DNA from: Nocardia sp.
Lineage (GTDB): Bacteria; Actinomycetota; Actinomycetes; Mycobacteriales; Mycobacteriaceae
DNA length: 64,000 nucleotides
Direction of reading: 5' to 3'
Assembly: GCF_025465275.1 (NCBI RefSeq)
Contig: NZ_JAODNK010000031.1
Location: 1-64,000, forward strand
Made by a program: the position numbers and the translations under genes. The first letter of the stretch is position 1; each line of letters starts with the position of its first letter. Below the pieces are notes generated by a model that was given only the letters and a program-made list of their open reading frames with translations, made no database searches and had not been told where the DNA came from. Below are positions 24,249 to 32,602 of the stretch, piece by piece.

Positions 24249-25577
24249 GTGGTCGTGGGTAAGCCGAATCGCAAGCACCGGACGGCCAAGCAGCAGGCGC
24301 AGCAGGGTGGGTCCGACTTCTGGACGGCACACAACTCGGGGGAAGTCACCGCGGCCGCGATAGCCGACGCGATCATGACCATCGCCTTCGAGTCGGCTCA
24401 GAGTAGTGCGCGCAGCAAATCGCCGAAGGGCGATTCGGTGCTCGCCAAGCGCTTCGCCGTCCGGCTCGCGAGTAGCGATCTGCCGGTTCACGACGTGGAA
24501 CTGGGCGCGCACCTGGCAGGTCAGCACATCATCACCAGGGCCTTCCAGCACGGCTGGCTGCCCGCCGATATCCACCAGGCCGCGCAACGCCGGGTCGACA
24601 CCTTCGCGATCAGTTTCCTGATCGACGTGATGGCCGCCTATATTCGCCCCTTCGCGCCCGCCACCGTCGACGAGACCTGGCTCGACCAGCTCCGCGAACT
24701 CGCGGCGGACCGCTGGTGGTCGGATTCGACCTCGCATCTCGCCCAATGGGCGGCCAAGCACATGCTGACCGCCGCCGAGGCGCTCACCACCGTCGTCGAA
24801 TCCCTCGCCCTGCTCATTCTGCTGCCGAAGCTGGAACTCATCCGGCAGTTGCCCGGCACCGCACGCCCGCACGCCGACCTGCCGCAGCACGTCGATGAGA
24901 AGGTGCTCGGCCGCGTCCGCGGGCTGCTCGCCAAGGCCGAATCGACCTCCTTTCCGGAAGAGGCCGAGGCACTTTCGGCCAAGGCGCAGGAGTTGATGAC
25001 CAAGTACGCACTCGATCGAGTGCTGGTCGACGCCGACGCCTCCGCGCCCGATCTGCCTGGGGCGCGGCGCATTTGGCTCGAAACCCCCTACGTGGACGCG
25101 AAGGCGCTGCTGATCGATGTGGTCGCCAAGGCCAATCGCTGCCGCGCGATCTTCGCCTCGGAGTGGGGTTTCATGACCATCGTCGGCGACGACGGAGACC
25201 TGGACGCGGTCGAGCTGCTGTCCACCTCACTGCTGGTGCAGGCCACCAGGGCAATGATCGCCAGCGGCAACAAGCAGGCGCGCAGCGACGAAGCGCGCAG
25301 CCGCAGCTTCCGGAAATCGTTCCTGGTCGCCTACGCCAGCCGCATCGGCGAGCGATTGGAAGCGGCCACCGCGGCCACCATCGCGGAATCGGTTGAGCCG
25401 GAACGGCTGTTGCCGGTCCTGGCCTCGCATCAAATCGCGGTCGACGCCGCATTCGACACCCTGTTTCCGCAAGCCCGCAGCCGCGGCATCTCCATTCGCA
25501 GCGCCGAAGGCTGGGACGCCGGCCGAGCGGCCGCCGACCGCGCACGACTCGACGCCCGCCGATCGCTCGATCGGTAA
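24249..25577 (+). CDS. DUF2786-domain protein
   Basis: A 442-residue protein of unknown function. The DUF2786 segment begins VLGRVRGLLAKAESTSFPEEAEALSAKAQELM at about residue 218 and continues with DRVLVDAD. The first 215 residues are helical and rich in charged residues. DUF2786 is common in actinobacteria and in some mobile elements; no catalytic motif was recognised. The GTG start has only weak ribosome binding and lies 14 bp after the hairpin. Confidence 0.7.
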   Translation: MVVGKPNRKHRTAKQQAQQGGSDFWTAHNSGEVTAAAIADAIMTIAFESAQSSARSKSPKGDSVLAKRFAVRLASSDLPVHDVELGAHLAGQHIITRAFQHGWLPADIHQAAQRRVDTFAISFLIDVMAAYIRPFAPATVDETWLDQLRELAADRWWSDSTSHLAQWAAKHMLTAAEALTTVVESLALLILLPKLELIRQLPGTARPHADLPQHVDEKVLGRVRGLLAKAESTSFPEEAEALSAKAQELMTKYALDRVLVDADASAPDLPGARRIWLETPYVDAKALLIDVVAKANRCRAIFASEWGFMTIVGDDGDLDAVELLSTSLLVQATRAMIASGNKQARSDEARSRSFRKSFLVAYASRIGERLEAATAATIAESVEPERLLPVLASHQIAVDAAFDTLFPQARSRGISIRSAEGWDAGRAAADRARLDARRSLDR

Positions 25578-25760
25578 GCGGTCTGCTGCTGCGGGTTCCG
25601 GTCCGGTGTGGTCCGAAATGTTGTCCGTTTCTTCCGGTCAGGAATTGACATATAGCGGGGATGAACTGCGCAAATCGGGACAAGTAGGTTTCATGCGGGT
25701 GTCGGCACCGGAAGGATGGGAGGTGTCTCCAAGTAGGCCCGAGGGAGTTGGGAGGACCTC

Positions 25761-27125
25761 GTGAGGAACACGATCTCGCGCGGCTCGATCGCCGCGTCCG
25801 AGGGGGAAGCTGTGCGCGCGGAGAACCGCCCGGGCTCGGTGCTGGCGGGACGATACCGACTGGTCGAACTTCTGGGGGTCGGCGGATTCGGCCGGGTATG
25901 GAAAGCGCGTGACGCTCTGCTGGGTGTGGACGTGGCCGTCAAAGAAGTCTGCCTGCCGCCGACGGCTTCGCATGCCGAAAGAGCCGAACGGCTGGCCCTG
26001 GCCGAGCGTGAGGCGCGCACCGCGGCCCGGTTGCGTGATCATCCGAATATCGTGACGGTCCACGATGTTGTGGTCGAGGATCACCTGCCGTGGATTGTGA
26101 TGCGCCTGGTCCGCGGGCAGTCGCTGCAGCAGCGCATCGCGGAACAGGGCCGCCTCACCGTGGAGGAAACCGCCGCCGTCGCGATGGCCTTGCTGCACGC
26201 GCTCGGCGCCGCGCACGATGCGGGTGTGGTGCATCGAGACCTCAAGCCCGCCAATGTATTGCGCACCGAGACCGGTGAGGTGCTGCTCGCCGATTTCGGC
26301 ACGGCGGCGCACCTGTCCGACGATACGTTCGCCGAGCGCGGCACCGTCACCGGGTCGATCGAGTACATGGCTCCCGAACGCATTCGCGGCGCGGCCTACG
26401 GTGGCGCCGGTGACCTGTTCTCCCTGGGGGTCACGCTCTATCACGCGGTCGAAGGCCGATCCCCTTTTCTCCGTTCGGCTTTGCCCGCGACATTGGCGGC
26501 AGTTGTGTTCGATTCCGCTCCGGAACCGAAGTATGCCGGGCGTATCGCCACCTTGATCACCAGGCTGCTGGACAAGGATCCCGCTGCGCGACCGAGCATT
26601 TCGCAAGCTTTGGCGATGCTTACCGCACCACCCGAGGAAGCGTCCACCGATGCGGCACCGGTCCCGGTCGCACAGGTCGCAGGAGGAACGGAAGCCGAGG
26701 GGTGCCACCGCAACGCGGCCACCCAGATGTTCCGGCGGTCACCCCTGGAATTCGAAGACGCCTGTGCACCTCTCCGTCCGCGGGTAATGCCTGGTCTATC
26801 GTCATGCGATGAGCGCACGGTTCGAGGAGTTGGGCTGGCGGCTGACGCCGATGGGCGAGATCAGTTTGCGGCGGCGGTTCGATCCGGGGGTGCGGGCGGA
26901 TGTGTACGAGGTCAAGCTCGGGGACGAGTACCTCATGTCGAGCCTGTTCACCGTTGCCGAAGAGGAATTGGCGCGGCTCGGGCTGGCCCGGACGCCGGGC
27001 GAGAAGCTGGACGTGATTGTCGGGGGTCTCGGGCTGGGATATACCGCGCGAACAGCTTTGGCGGATCCCCGGGTTCGGACGCTGAGCGTTATCGAGTACT
27101 CGGACGCGGTCATCGATTGGCATGA
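25761..27125 (+). CDS. Ser/Thr protein kinase with an out-of-frame C-terminal tail
   Basis: The kinase domain covers about residues 30-290: glycine loop GVGGFGRV, Lys in VAVKEV, catalytic HRDLKPAN, DFGTA, and MAPERIRG of the activation segment. It is an intact Hanks-type kinase. No transmembrane helix or PASTA domain follows. From about residue 317 (after TEAEGCHRNAATQMFR) the composition becomes Arg/Gly/Ala rich, and the last 105 codons overlap the spermidine-synthase-like gene in another frame. The true stop was probably lost or the frame shifted. GGAGG lies five bases before the GTG. Confidence 0.75.
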   Translation: MRNTISRGSIAASEGEAVRAENRPGSVLAGRYRLVELLGVGGFGRVWKARDALLGVDVAVKEVCLPPTASHAERAERLALAEREARTAARLRDHPNIVTVHDVVVEDHLPWIVMRLVRGQSLQQRIAEQGRLTVEETAAVAMALLHALGAAHDAGVVHRDLKPANVLRTETGEVLLADFGTAAHLSDDTFAERGTVTGSIEYMAPERIRGAAYGGAGDLFSLGVTLYHAVEGRSPFLRSALPATLAAVVFDSAPEPKYAGRIATLITRLLDKDPAARPSISQALAMLTAPPEEASTDAAPVPVAQVAGGTEAEGCHRNAATQMFRRSPLEFEDACAPLRPRVMPGLSSCDERTVRGVGLAADADGRDQFAAAVRSGGAGGCVRGQARGRVPHVEPVHRCRRGIGAARAGPDAGREAGRDCRGSRAGIYRANSFGGSPGSDAERYRVLGRGHRLA

Positions 27126-27525
27126 ACGGGATTTGCTGCCCGATACCGCCGGTCTGGCCGGTGATCAGCGGGTGGCGCTGGTGTGCGCGGACTTCTTCGC
27201 GGCGGCCGTGGGCGCGGTGGGGTTCGATCCGGCACTGCCCGGCCGGACCTACGACGCGGTGCTACTGGATATCGATCACTCGCCGCGGCACGTCCTGCAT
27301 CAACCGCACGCCGCGTTCTACACCCGGGCGGGATTGCAGGCCCTGTCCGCGTATCTCGCCCCGGGTGGCACCTTCGCACTGTGGTCCGATGATCCGCCGG
27401 ACGACGAGTTCTGCGCGATCCTCGACACCGTTTTCGCGGATATCGAGGCCCGGCAGGTGTTCTTCGACAACCCGCTGACCAGGGGTCGATCCTCGAACAC
27501 GATCTATCTCGCGACCCGGAACTGA
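26809..27525 (+). CDS. Spermidine synthase-like methyltransferase-fold protein
   Basis: A 238-residue protein of the polyamine aminopropyltransferase fold. LDVIVGGLGLGYTARTAL (about residues 65-82) is the nucleotide motif I, VIEYSDAVIDWH follows the acidic strand end, and YDAVLLDIDHSP holds the catalytic-type DxDH. It lacks the N-terminal beta domain of classical SpeE, as do many bacterial paralogues. Substrate unknown. It overlaps the kinase frame by 317 bp on the same strand and is convergent with the cargo gene. Confidence 0.7.
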   Translation: MSARFEELGWRLTPMGEISLRRRFDPGVRADVYEVKLGDEYLMSSLFTVAEEELARLGLARTPGEKLDVIVGGLGLGYTARTALADPRVRTLSVIEYSDAVIDWHERDLLPDTAGLAGDQRVALVCADFFAAAVGAVGFDPALPGRTYDAVLLDIDHSPRHVLHQPHAAFYTRAGLQALSAYLAPGGTFALWSDDPPDDEFCAILDTVFADIEARQVFFDNPLTRGRSSNTIYLATRN

Positions 27526-27539
27526 GGCAGCGGCCTCAG
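27522..27539. terminator. Bidirectional hairpin spanning two stop codons
   Basis: CTGAGGC-AGCG-GCCTCAG: a perfect 7-bp stem whose two arms contain the TGA of the spermidine-synthase-like gene and the TGA of the convergent cysteine desulfurase gene. It fills the 10-bp space between the two genes, so it could terminate both transcripts. Confidence 0.65.
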
Positions 27540-29326
27540 CGCCGGGCGCGAGCCAGATCCGTGAGCACGGCGATCATTCGGTCGATCTCGTCGCAGGTGT
27601 TGTAGAACGCGAAGGACGGTCGCACGGTCGCCTCGAGGCCGAGCCGGCGCAGGATCGGCTGGGCGCAGTGGTGGCCGGCGCGCACCGCGATTCCCTTCTC
27701 GTTCAAGGCCTTTCCGACCTCGGGCGGTTCGTAGCCGTCCATGACGAACGAGAGCACACTCGCTTTTTCGGCTGCGGTTCCCACCAGGCGGACTCCGGGG
27801 ATCGCGGCCAGGCGGGGTGTGGCGTATTCCAGCAGCCCGTGTTCGTAGCGGGCGATATTGTCCATGCCGAGGCGTTCGACGTACTCGATCGCGCTGCTCA
27901 ATCCGGCCGCATCGGCAATGTTGCCGGTACCCGCTTCGAAGCGTCCGGGCGGCGGCTGGAATATCGACCGTTCCAGCGTGACATCGGCGATCATATTGCC
28001 GCCGCCCTGCCACGGCGGCATATCGCGCAGCACCTCGGCCTTGCCGAAGACCGCACCGATTCCGGTGGGGCCGAACAGTTTATGGCCGGAGAAGACGAAG
28101 AATTCCGCGCCGATCGATTGGACGTCGATCTCGGTGTGCGGCACCGACTGTGCGCCGTCGATGAGCGCGACCGCGCCGGCGCGGTGCGCCTGGGCGACGA
28201 TCTCGTGCACCGGCGTGATGGTGCCGAGCGCATTGGCGACATGGGTCACGGAGACGAGTTTCGTACGGTCCGAGAGCAATCGGGTGTACTCGTCCATCAG
28301 CAGCTGACCGCTGTCGTCGACCGGGATGACCTTCAGGTGTGCGCCCGTCTCGGCGGCGAGCAGCTGCCAGGGCACGATATTCGCATGGTGTTCGAGATGG
28401 GAGATGAGGATCTCGTCGCCCTCGCGAATGTTCTTGCGGCCCCAGGTTTGTGCGATCAGATTGATGCCCTCGGTGGCGCCGCGGACGAAGATGATCTCCT
28501 CCGCCGACGAGGCGCCGAGGAAGCGCGCCACCGTATCGCGGGCGCGTTCGTAGGCATCGGTCGAGCGCGCGGCCAATTCGTGTGCGGCCCGGTGGATATT
28601 GGAGTTCTCGTGCTCGTAGAAGTGCGTGATGCGGTCGATGACCGATCGCGGCTTCTGCGTCGTCGCGGCATTGTCGAACCACACCAGGGGGTGGCCGTTG
28701 ACCCGCTCCCGCAGGATCGGGAAGTCATTGCGTACGGCGTACACGTCGAAGGGCGGATGCCGGTCGGGCTGGCGGTGATTCGCGGACTCCAGGAAATAGA
28801 ACTGCGAATTCGACGGCGCGGCAGGAGCTTCCGGCCGTTCGAGGAAGTAGAAGCTCGGGGCTCCCGCGGCCGGCGCGGCCGCCGGAACGCGGGGCGGTGA
28901 CAGCAGATCCTCCAACGACGGCACCGAGACCAGGAACGGGTCGCCGTGCACGTCGGCATTGCGCGCCGACGAGGTCGGCGGCGGACCGGCGGGGGTGGAG
29001 GTGGGCGCCTCCGATGCCCAGTTCGGAACGGAGACATCCGGCGTCGGTCCACCCGGCGGCACTGCGCCACTCGGCGGCGTTGCGCCGGCTTGTCGCGGCC
29101 CGCCGCCCTGTGGCGCGCGTGCTGGCGATGGCCCGGTCGCCGGTACTCCTAGCGCCGTGACCCCCAAAGATGCCGACGGCAGGGCCGAGAAGAACTCTCC
29201 GGCCAGCCGATTCAGCGTTGCCTCGTCGGGCAGCATCCAGTTCGAATCCGCCGAATGGTCGGACATCGGATCCGCCGGGTTCACGGGAGTCGCGACATCA
29301 CTTTCGGTAGGTCGGTGCGTAGTCAT
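27536..29326 (-). CDS. Family 2A encapsulin cargo: cysteine desulfurase with disordered N-terminal loading domain
   Basis: A 596-residue protein. About 190 N-terminal residues are Pro/Ala/Gly/Ser rich, with short conserved motifs: LPDEATLNRLAGEFFSAL, DPFLVSVPSLEDLL, and two FYFLE motifs. Such a tail is the cargo-loading domain of family 2A encapsulin desulfurases. The desulfurase domain follows: FDNAATTQKP, PLP Lys in SGHKLFGPTG, and the active Cys in GHHCAQP. It frees sulfur from cysteine as a persulfide. GAGGTGG lies nine bases before the ATG. The start lies 29 bp inside the encapsulin gene, giving coupled translation. A later start at 29266 would lose the first 20 residues. Confidence 0.9.
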   Translation of the reverse strand: MTTHRPTESDVATPVNPADPMSDHSADSNWMLPDEATLNRLAGEFFSALPSASLGVTALGVPATGPSPARAPQGGGPRQAGATPPSGAVPPGGPTPDVSVPNWASEAPTSTPAGPPPTSSARNADVHGDPFLVSVPSLEDLLSPPRVPAAAPAAGAPSFYFLERPEAPAAPSNSQFYFLESANHRQPDRHPPFDVYAVRNDFPILRERVNGHPLVWFDNAATTQKPRSVIDRITHFYEHENSNIHRAAHELAARSTDAYERARDTVARFLGASSAEEIIFVRGATEGINLIAQTWGRKNIREGDEILISHLEHHANIVPWQLLAAETGAHLKVIPVDDSGQLLMDEYTRLLSDRTKLVSVTHVANALGTITPVHEIVAQAHRAGAVALIDGAQSVPHTEIDVQSIGAEFFVFSGHKLFGPTGIGAVFGKAEVLRDMPPWQGGGNMIADVTLERSIFQPPPGRFEAGTGNIADAAGLSSAIEYVERLGMDNIARYEHGLLEYATPRLAAIPGVRLVGTAAEKASVLSFVMDGYEPPEVGKALNEKGIAVRAGHHCAQPILRRLGLEATVRPSFAFYNTCDEIDRMIAVLTDLARARR

Positions 29327-30230
29327 GGAACTTGTCCACCTCGGCTCCCTCGAGCAGCGCCACCGCGTCATCGGTCAGAATCGCCAGCGAGCAGTACAGC
29401 GACACCAGATAGGAGGCGATCGCGCTGCGGTCGATACCCATGAACTTCACCGAAAGTCCCGGGCCCTGCTCACCGGCCAGGCCGGGTTGGTACAGCCCGA
29501 CCACGCCCTGCCGGGATTCGCCGCTCCGGATGAGCAGGAACTTCGTCTTGCCCTTCTCCACCGGGACCTTGTCCGACGGGATGATCGGAATCCCGCGCCA
29601 GGTCAGGAATTGTGACCCGAAGAGGCTGACCGTCGGCGGCGGCACTCCGCGCCGGGTGCATTCCCGGCCGAATGCGGCGATGCCCTGCGGATGGGTAAGG
29701 AAGAAGCCCGGTTCTTTCCATGCGCGTGCCAGCAGATTGTCCAGATCGTCCGGTGTGGGCGGTCCTGCGATCGTCGAGATCGTCTGCTTCGCTGCGGTAT
29801 TCGCGATCAGCCCGTAGTCGGGGCTGTTGATCAGCTCGCCCTCTTGGTGCTCTTTGATCGCTTCGATGGTAAGTCGCAACTGCTGGGCTATCTGGTCGTG
29901 TGGGCTCGAATACAGATCCGAGACCCGGGTGTGCACGTCGAGGATGGTGTGCACGGCCTTGAGCCGGTACTCCCGCGGCGACTTGTCGTAGTCTATAAAG
30001 GTCTCCGGCAGCGGCGACTCGTCATAGTTGTCGCACTGGATATCCACGGTGTTCTCGTGTGTCACCAGGTTGCGGCGGTAGATGCCCGCCTCGACCGGCA
30101 CCCAATTGAGCAGGTGGACCAGCCACCGCGGGGTGATCGACTCCATCTGCGGGACGGTCTTGGTCGCATTCGCAAGGACCCGTGCGGCCTCGTCGCCCAA
30201 TGCCACCGGTTGTGAAACAGCCTTGGTCAT
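29298..30230 (-). CDS. Family 2A encapsulin shell protein (SrpI/MmpI-like)
   Basis: A 310-residue HK97-fold shell protein. ALGDEAARVLANATKTVPQMESITPRWLV opens the N-arm, DYDKSPREYRL and VSDLYSSPHDQIAQQLRLTIEAI form the spine region, and the C-terminus ends with FHDYAPTYRK. This matches SrpI and the mycobacterial 35-kDa antigen (MmpI). No cyclic-nucleotide domain is inserted, which distinguishes 2A from 2B shells. It builds the nanocompartment that encloses the downstream desulfurase. The open stretch of about 150 bp upstream carries no recognised gene. Confidence 0.92.
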   Translation of the reverse strand: MTKAVSQPVALGDEAARVLANATKTVPQMESITPRWLVHLLNWVPVEAGIYRRNLVTHENTVDIQCDNYDESPLPETFIDYDKSPREYRLKAVHTILDVHTRVSDLYSSPHDQIAQQLRLTIEAIKEHQEGELINSPDYGLIANTAAKQTISTIAGPPTPDDLDNLLARAWKEPGFFLTHPQGIAAFGRECTRRGVPPPTVSLFGSQFLTWRGIPIIPSDKVPVEKGKTKFLLIRSGESRQGVVGLYQPGLAGEQGPGLSVKFMGIDRSAIASYLVSLYCSLAILTDDAVALLEGAEVDKFHDYAPTYRK

Positions 30231-30382
30231 CGAAACCGCCTTAGTTTCAGCAAGTTCACCGCTACTGTGGCGCTCAGGCTAGCGTCCGCGACGCGACCTG
30301 TCTTGTTCTCCGCGCTCGCGCGCAGATCGTGTCGCGATGGGACATACAGACAGCCGGGCGGTTCGAGGTGAGTTGTCGACGG

Positions 30383-30910
30383 TCAGTTGGCGCGGTCGGC
30401 ATACCCGAGTGGCAGTTTGCCGGGTGGGCGGTCGATGACGGTGTCGTCTTCCGAATCGCGGGTTTCCAGATAGGTGATGCGCCCGGCGGAGGAGACGAGG
30501 GTCAGCGGATAGGTCGGTCCGAGGTCGCGCGCGGCGATGATCTCGTCCAGATTGTCCTCGTAGCGGGTGAGGGTGATCTCGGGGTAGTCGAGCATCCACT
30601 GCGGGTAGGAGATGGTCGTATGCACTTGGCGGTCGGTCAGATACACGATGACAACCGTGGTCGTGCCCGTCGGCTCCACCCAGGCCAGTTTGTACAGGTC
30701 GCCGCTCAGTTGGATGATCTTCGCAGCCTGGTTCTTGGACCACCGGCCGAACATCGGGCCCATCAGGCACCGGGATTCGATCGTCTCCGCATTGCGCACG
30801 TAGAGCTCGTATTTCCAGCCGTTCTCATAAACGTAGATCACATGCTTGCCGATAATTCCGGTCAGATCACCGGTGAATGCGGAATTCGAAGTTGCGGGAC
30901 CAGCGCTCAT
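30383..30910 (-). CDS. padC: Phenolic acid decarboxylase
   Basis: A 175-residue PadC-family lipocalin-like barrel. FTGDLTGIIGKHVIYVYENGWKYELYV and MGPMFGRW are the family signatures, followed by YKLAWVEPTGTTTVV, YPQWMLDYPEITLTRYED and TYPLTLVSS. These enzymes decarboxylate ferulic, caffeic or p-coumaric acid to vinyl phenols. The ATG at 30910 has GAGAGGAT upstream. The gene lies 150 bp upstream of the encapsulin on the same strand. No PadR regulator is nearby. Function is well supported by family; in vivo use is unknown. Confidence 0.85.
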   Translation of the reverse strand: MSAGPATSNSAFTGDLTGIIGKHVIYVYENGWKYELYVRNAETIESRCLMGPMFGRWSKNQAAKIIQLSGDLYKLAWVEPTGTTTVVIVYLTDRQVHTTISYPQWMLDYPEITLTRYEDNLDEIIAARDLGPTYPLTLVSSAGRITYLETRDSEDDTVIDRPPGKLPLGYADRAN

Positions 30911-31074
30911 CGATAGATCCTCTCGGTCAACCTGCGCGATCGGGACCCTGGGCATTCATCAGCTTAATAACCCGCGACGGTATCCGCGGGGAGGTTCTCG
31001 CCATATTGAACCCAGATGGCAGGTAGTAGATCCGGCTATTGGACAGAGGGCGCCCTCGCTCGCAGAGTGGAGTT

Positions 31075-31542
31075 ATGACGATCCCCGACGAAGTTTCTGC
31101 GCTTCTACGTGGCGTCCCCGAGATCGGAGCCTGCGAGCAGGCCTTTCCGTTTCTCTCGGTCGATGCGGACGGGTTCCCGCACAGTGCCTTGCTGTCGCGA
31201 TCGGAACTCGAGCCCGCAGCCGGTGGCGATACGCTGCTGGCCGCGGTAGCGAGCAGCCGTACCCGGGCGAACCTGCTGCGCTCGGGTACCGCGGCGCTGC
31301 TTGCCGTGGACGGCACGGTGTGTCACCACATCAAGCTGAAACTGGTGACCTCGATCGTTGTCGACAATGTCCTCGGCTGCGAGTTCGCGCTTGCCGAGCA
31401 CAAGCGCGACGACATCGGTATCACCATGCAGCCATTGACATTTCGAACCACAGCCGACCTTGTCGAGCAAGAGAACTGGGCACGCAGCGCCGCGATATTC
31501 GACCGGTTGGAAGCCGCCCGGGCCGTCCGGAAGGGAGAGTAG
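31075..31542 (+). CDS. Pyridoxamine 5'-phosphate oxidase-fold protein
   Basis: A 155-residue split-barrel flavin/F420-binding-type protein. FPFLSVDADGFPHSALLSRSELEP marks the entry strands, and AAVASSRTRANLLRSGTAALLAVDG the cofactor-side helix and strand. PPOX-fold proteins may use FMN, F420 or heme; no ligand is assignable. ATG at 31075 follows a GGAG. Convergent with the LysR gene. Confidence 0.68.
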   Translation: MTIPDEVSALLRGVPEIGACEQAFPFLSVDADGFPHSALLSRSELEPAAGGDTLLAAVASSRTRANLLRSGTAALLAVDGTVCHHIKLKLVTSIVVDNVLGCEFALAEHKRDDIGITMQPLTFRTTADLVEQENWARSAAIFDRLEAARAVRKGE

Positions 31543-31574
31543 GCCCAGCGGTGGTACGGGCTGGATGCGGCCCG

Positions 31575-32477
31575 TCAGGAACGCGCGCCCGGTGGCTTCG
31601 ATCCCGGCGTGGCGGTGTGCTCGATGAATGCCCGGGCGGCGGGTCTGGCCGCGACGGCCTCGAGCCAGATGATTCCGAGCCGCCCCGCCGGCAGGTCCGG
31701 GACGGGCACGCCCACCACCCGATCAGTGTGTGCGAGAGCCGATTCCGGGACCAGGGCCATTCCGAGACCCTTCTCCACCATCATGACGAGAATGTCGGGG
31801 TTGCCCGCCTCGAAGGCAATCCGCGCGCGAACACCGGCCTTGGTCAGCGCCCGATCCAGCTGCCAGCGCAGCCCCGAACCTTCGGGGAGGGCGATCAGTG
31901 GCCGCTCACTCAGCATGGTCAATGGCAGTGTCGCCTCGAGCGCGAGCGGATCGGTCGGGAGCAGGACCGCCACCACACGCTCCCGATGCAATTCCCGGGT
32001 GTGCATCCCCGTCACGGTCTCGTCGATGAGGCTGGTGAACGCGACGTCGAGGACGCCGTCGCGCAGACGTCGAACAAGTCCCGCCGCACTGTCTTCGATC
32101 AATGAGATGTCGACACCGGGATGCGCACGATGAAAGGAGGCGAGTATTTCGGGCAGATCGACGCTGCGTGGTGCGATCGAGCTGATGCTGCCGACGGCCA
32201 CATGGCCGCGCAGCAGTCCGGTCAGCGCATCGATCGACGCCCGCCCCGCTTCGAGAGCCGCCAGCGCGGCGCGTGCGTGCGGCAGGAGCGCCTCGCCCGC
32301 GGCGGTGAGGATCACCGCTCGCGGACGACGTTCGAAAAGCTGTTGGCCCAGCTCATGTTCCAGGGCCTTGATCTGGGCGCTGACACCGGACTGGGCCACA
32401 TGTACCCGCTGTGCGGCACTGGTGAAGGTGCCGGCCTCGACAACGGCGATGAAGTAGTGCAGCTGACGCAGGTCCAT
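31575..32477 (-). CDS. LysR-family regulator
   Basis: A 300-residue LysR regulator. The N-terminal wHTH starts MDLRQLHYFIAVVEAGTFTSAAQRVHVAQSGVSAQIKALE, with the family's QLFERR following. A periplasmic-binding-like effector domain fills the rest (HPGVDISLIED, later GNPDILVMMVEKGLGMALVP). It is divergent from a serine hydrolase lipoprotein gene whose start lies 125 bp away, the classical LysR layout. The ATG at 32477 gives the standard length. Confidence 0.92.
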   Translation of the reverse strand: MDLRQLHYFIAVVEAGTFTSAAQRVHVAQSGVSAQIKALEHELGQQLFERRPRAVILTAAGEALLPHARAALAALEAGRASIDALTGLLRGHVAVGSISSIAPRSVDLPEILASFHRAHPGVDISLIEDSAAGLVRRLRDGVLDVAFTSLIDETVTGMHTRELHRERVVAVLLPTDPLALEATLPLTMLSERPLIALPEGSGLRWQLDRALTKAGVRARIAFEAGNPDILVMMVEKGLGMALVPESALAHTDRVVGVPVPDLPAGRLGIIWLEAVAARPAARAFIEHTATPGSKPPGARS

Positions 32478-32602
32478 GGTCCATGTGTAGCGAAACGGTG
32501 GTAGGCGCATCCACCAGGGGTGTCCTGGTTCGGGGAATCTCAGGGTGTGCGTGGGACCTTTGGGCGATGTGCGGGCCGACTGCTCCGTGTCAGCCTGCTG
32601 GT

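Noticed and set aside
25644..25675. TTGACA-like -35 box upstream of the kinase
   Set aside because: No matching -10 hexamer lies at 16-18 bp spacing.
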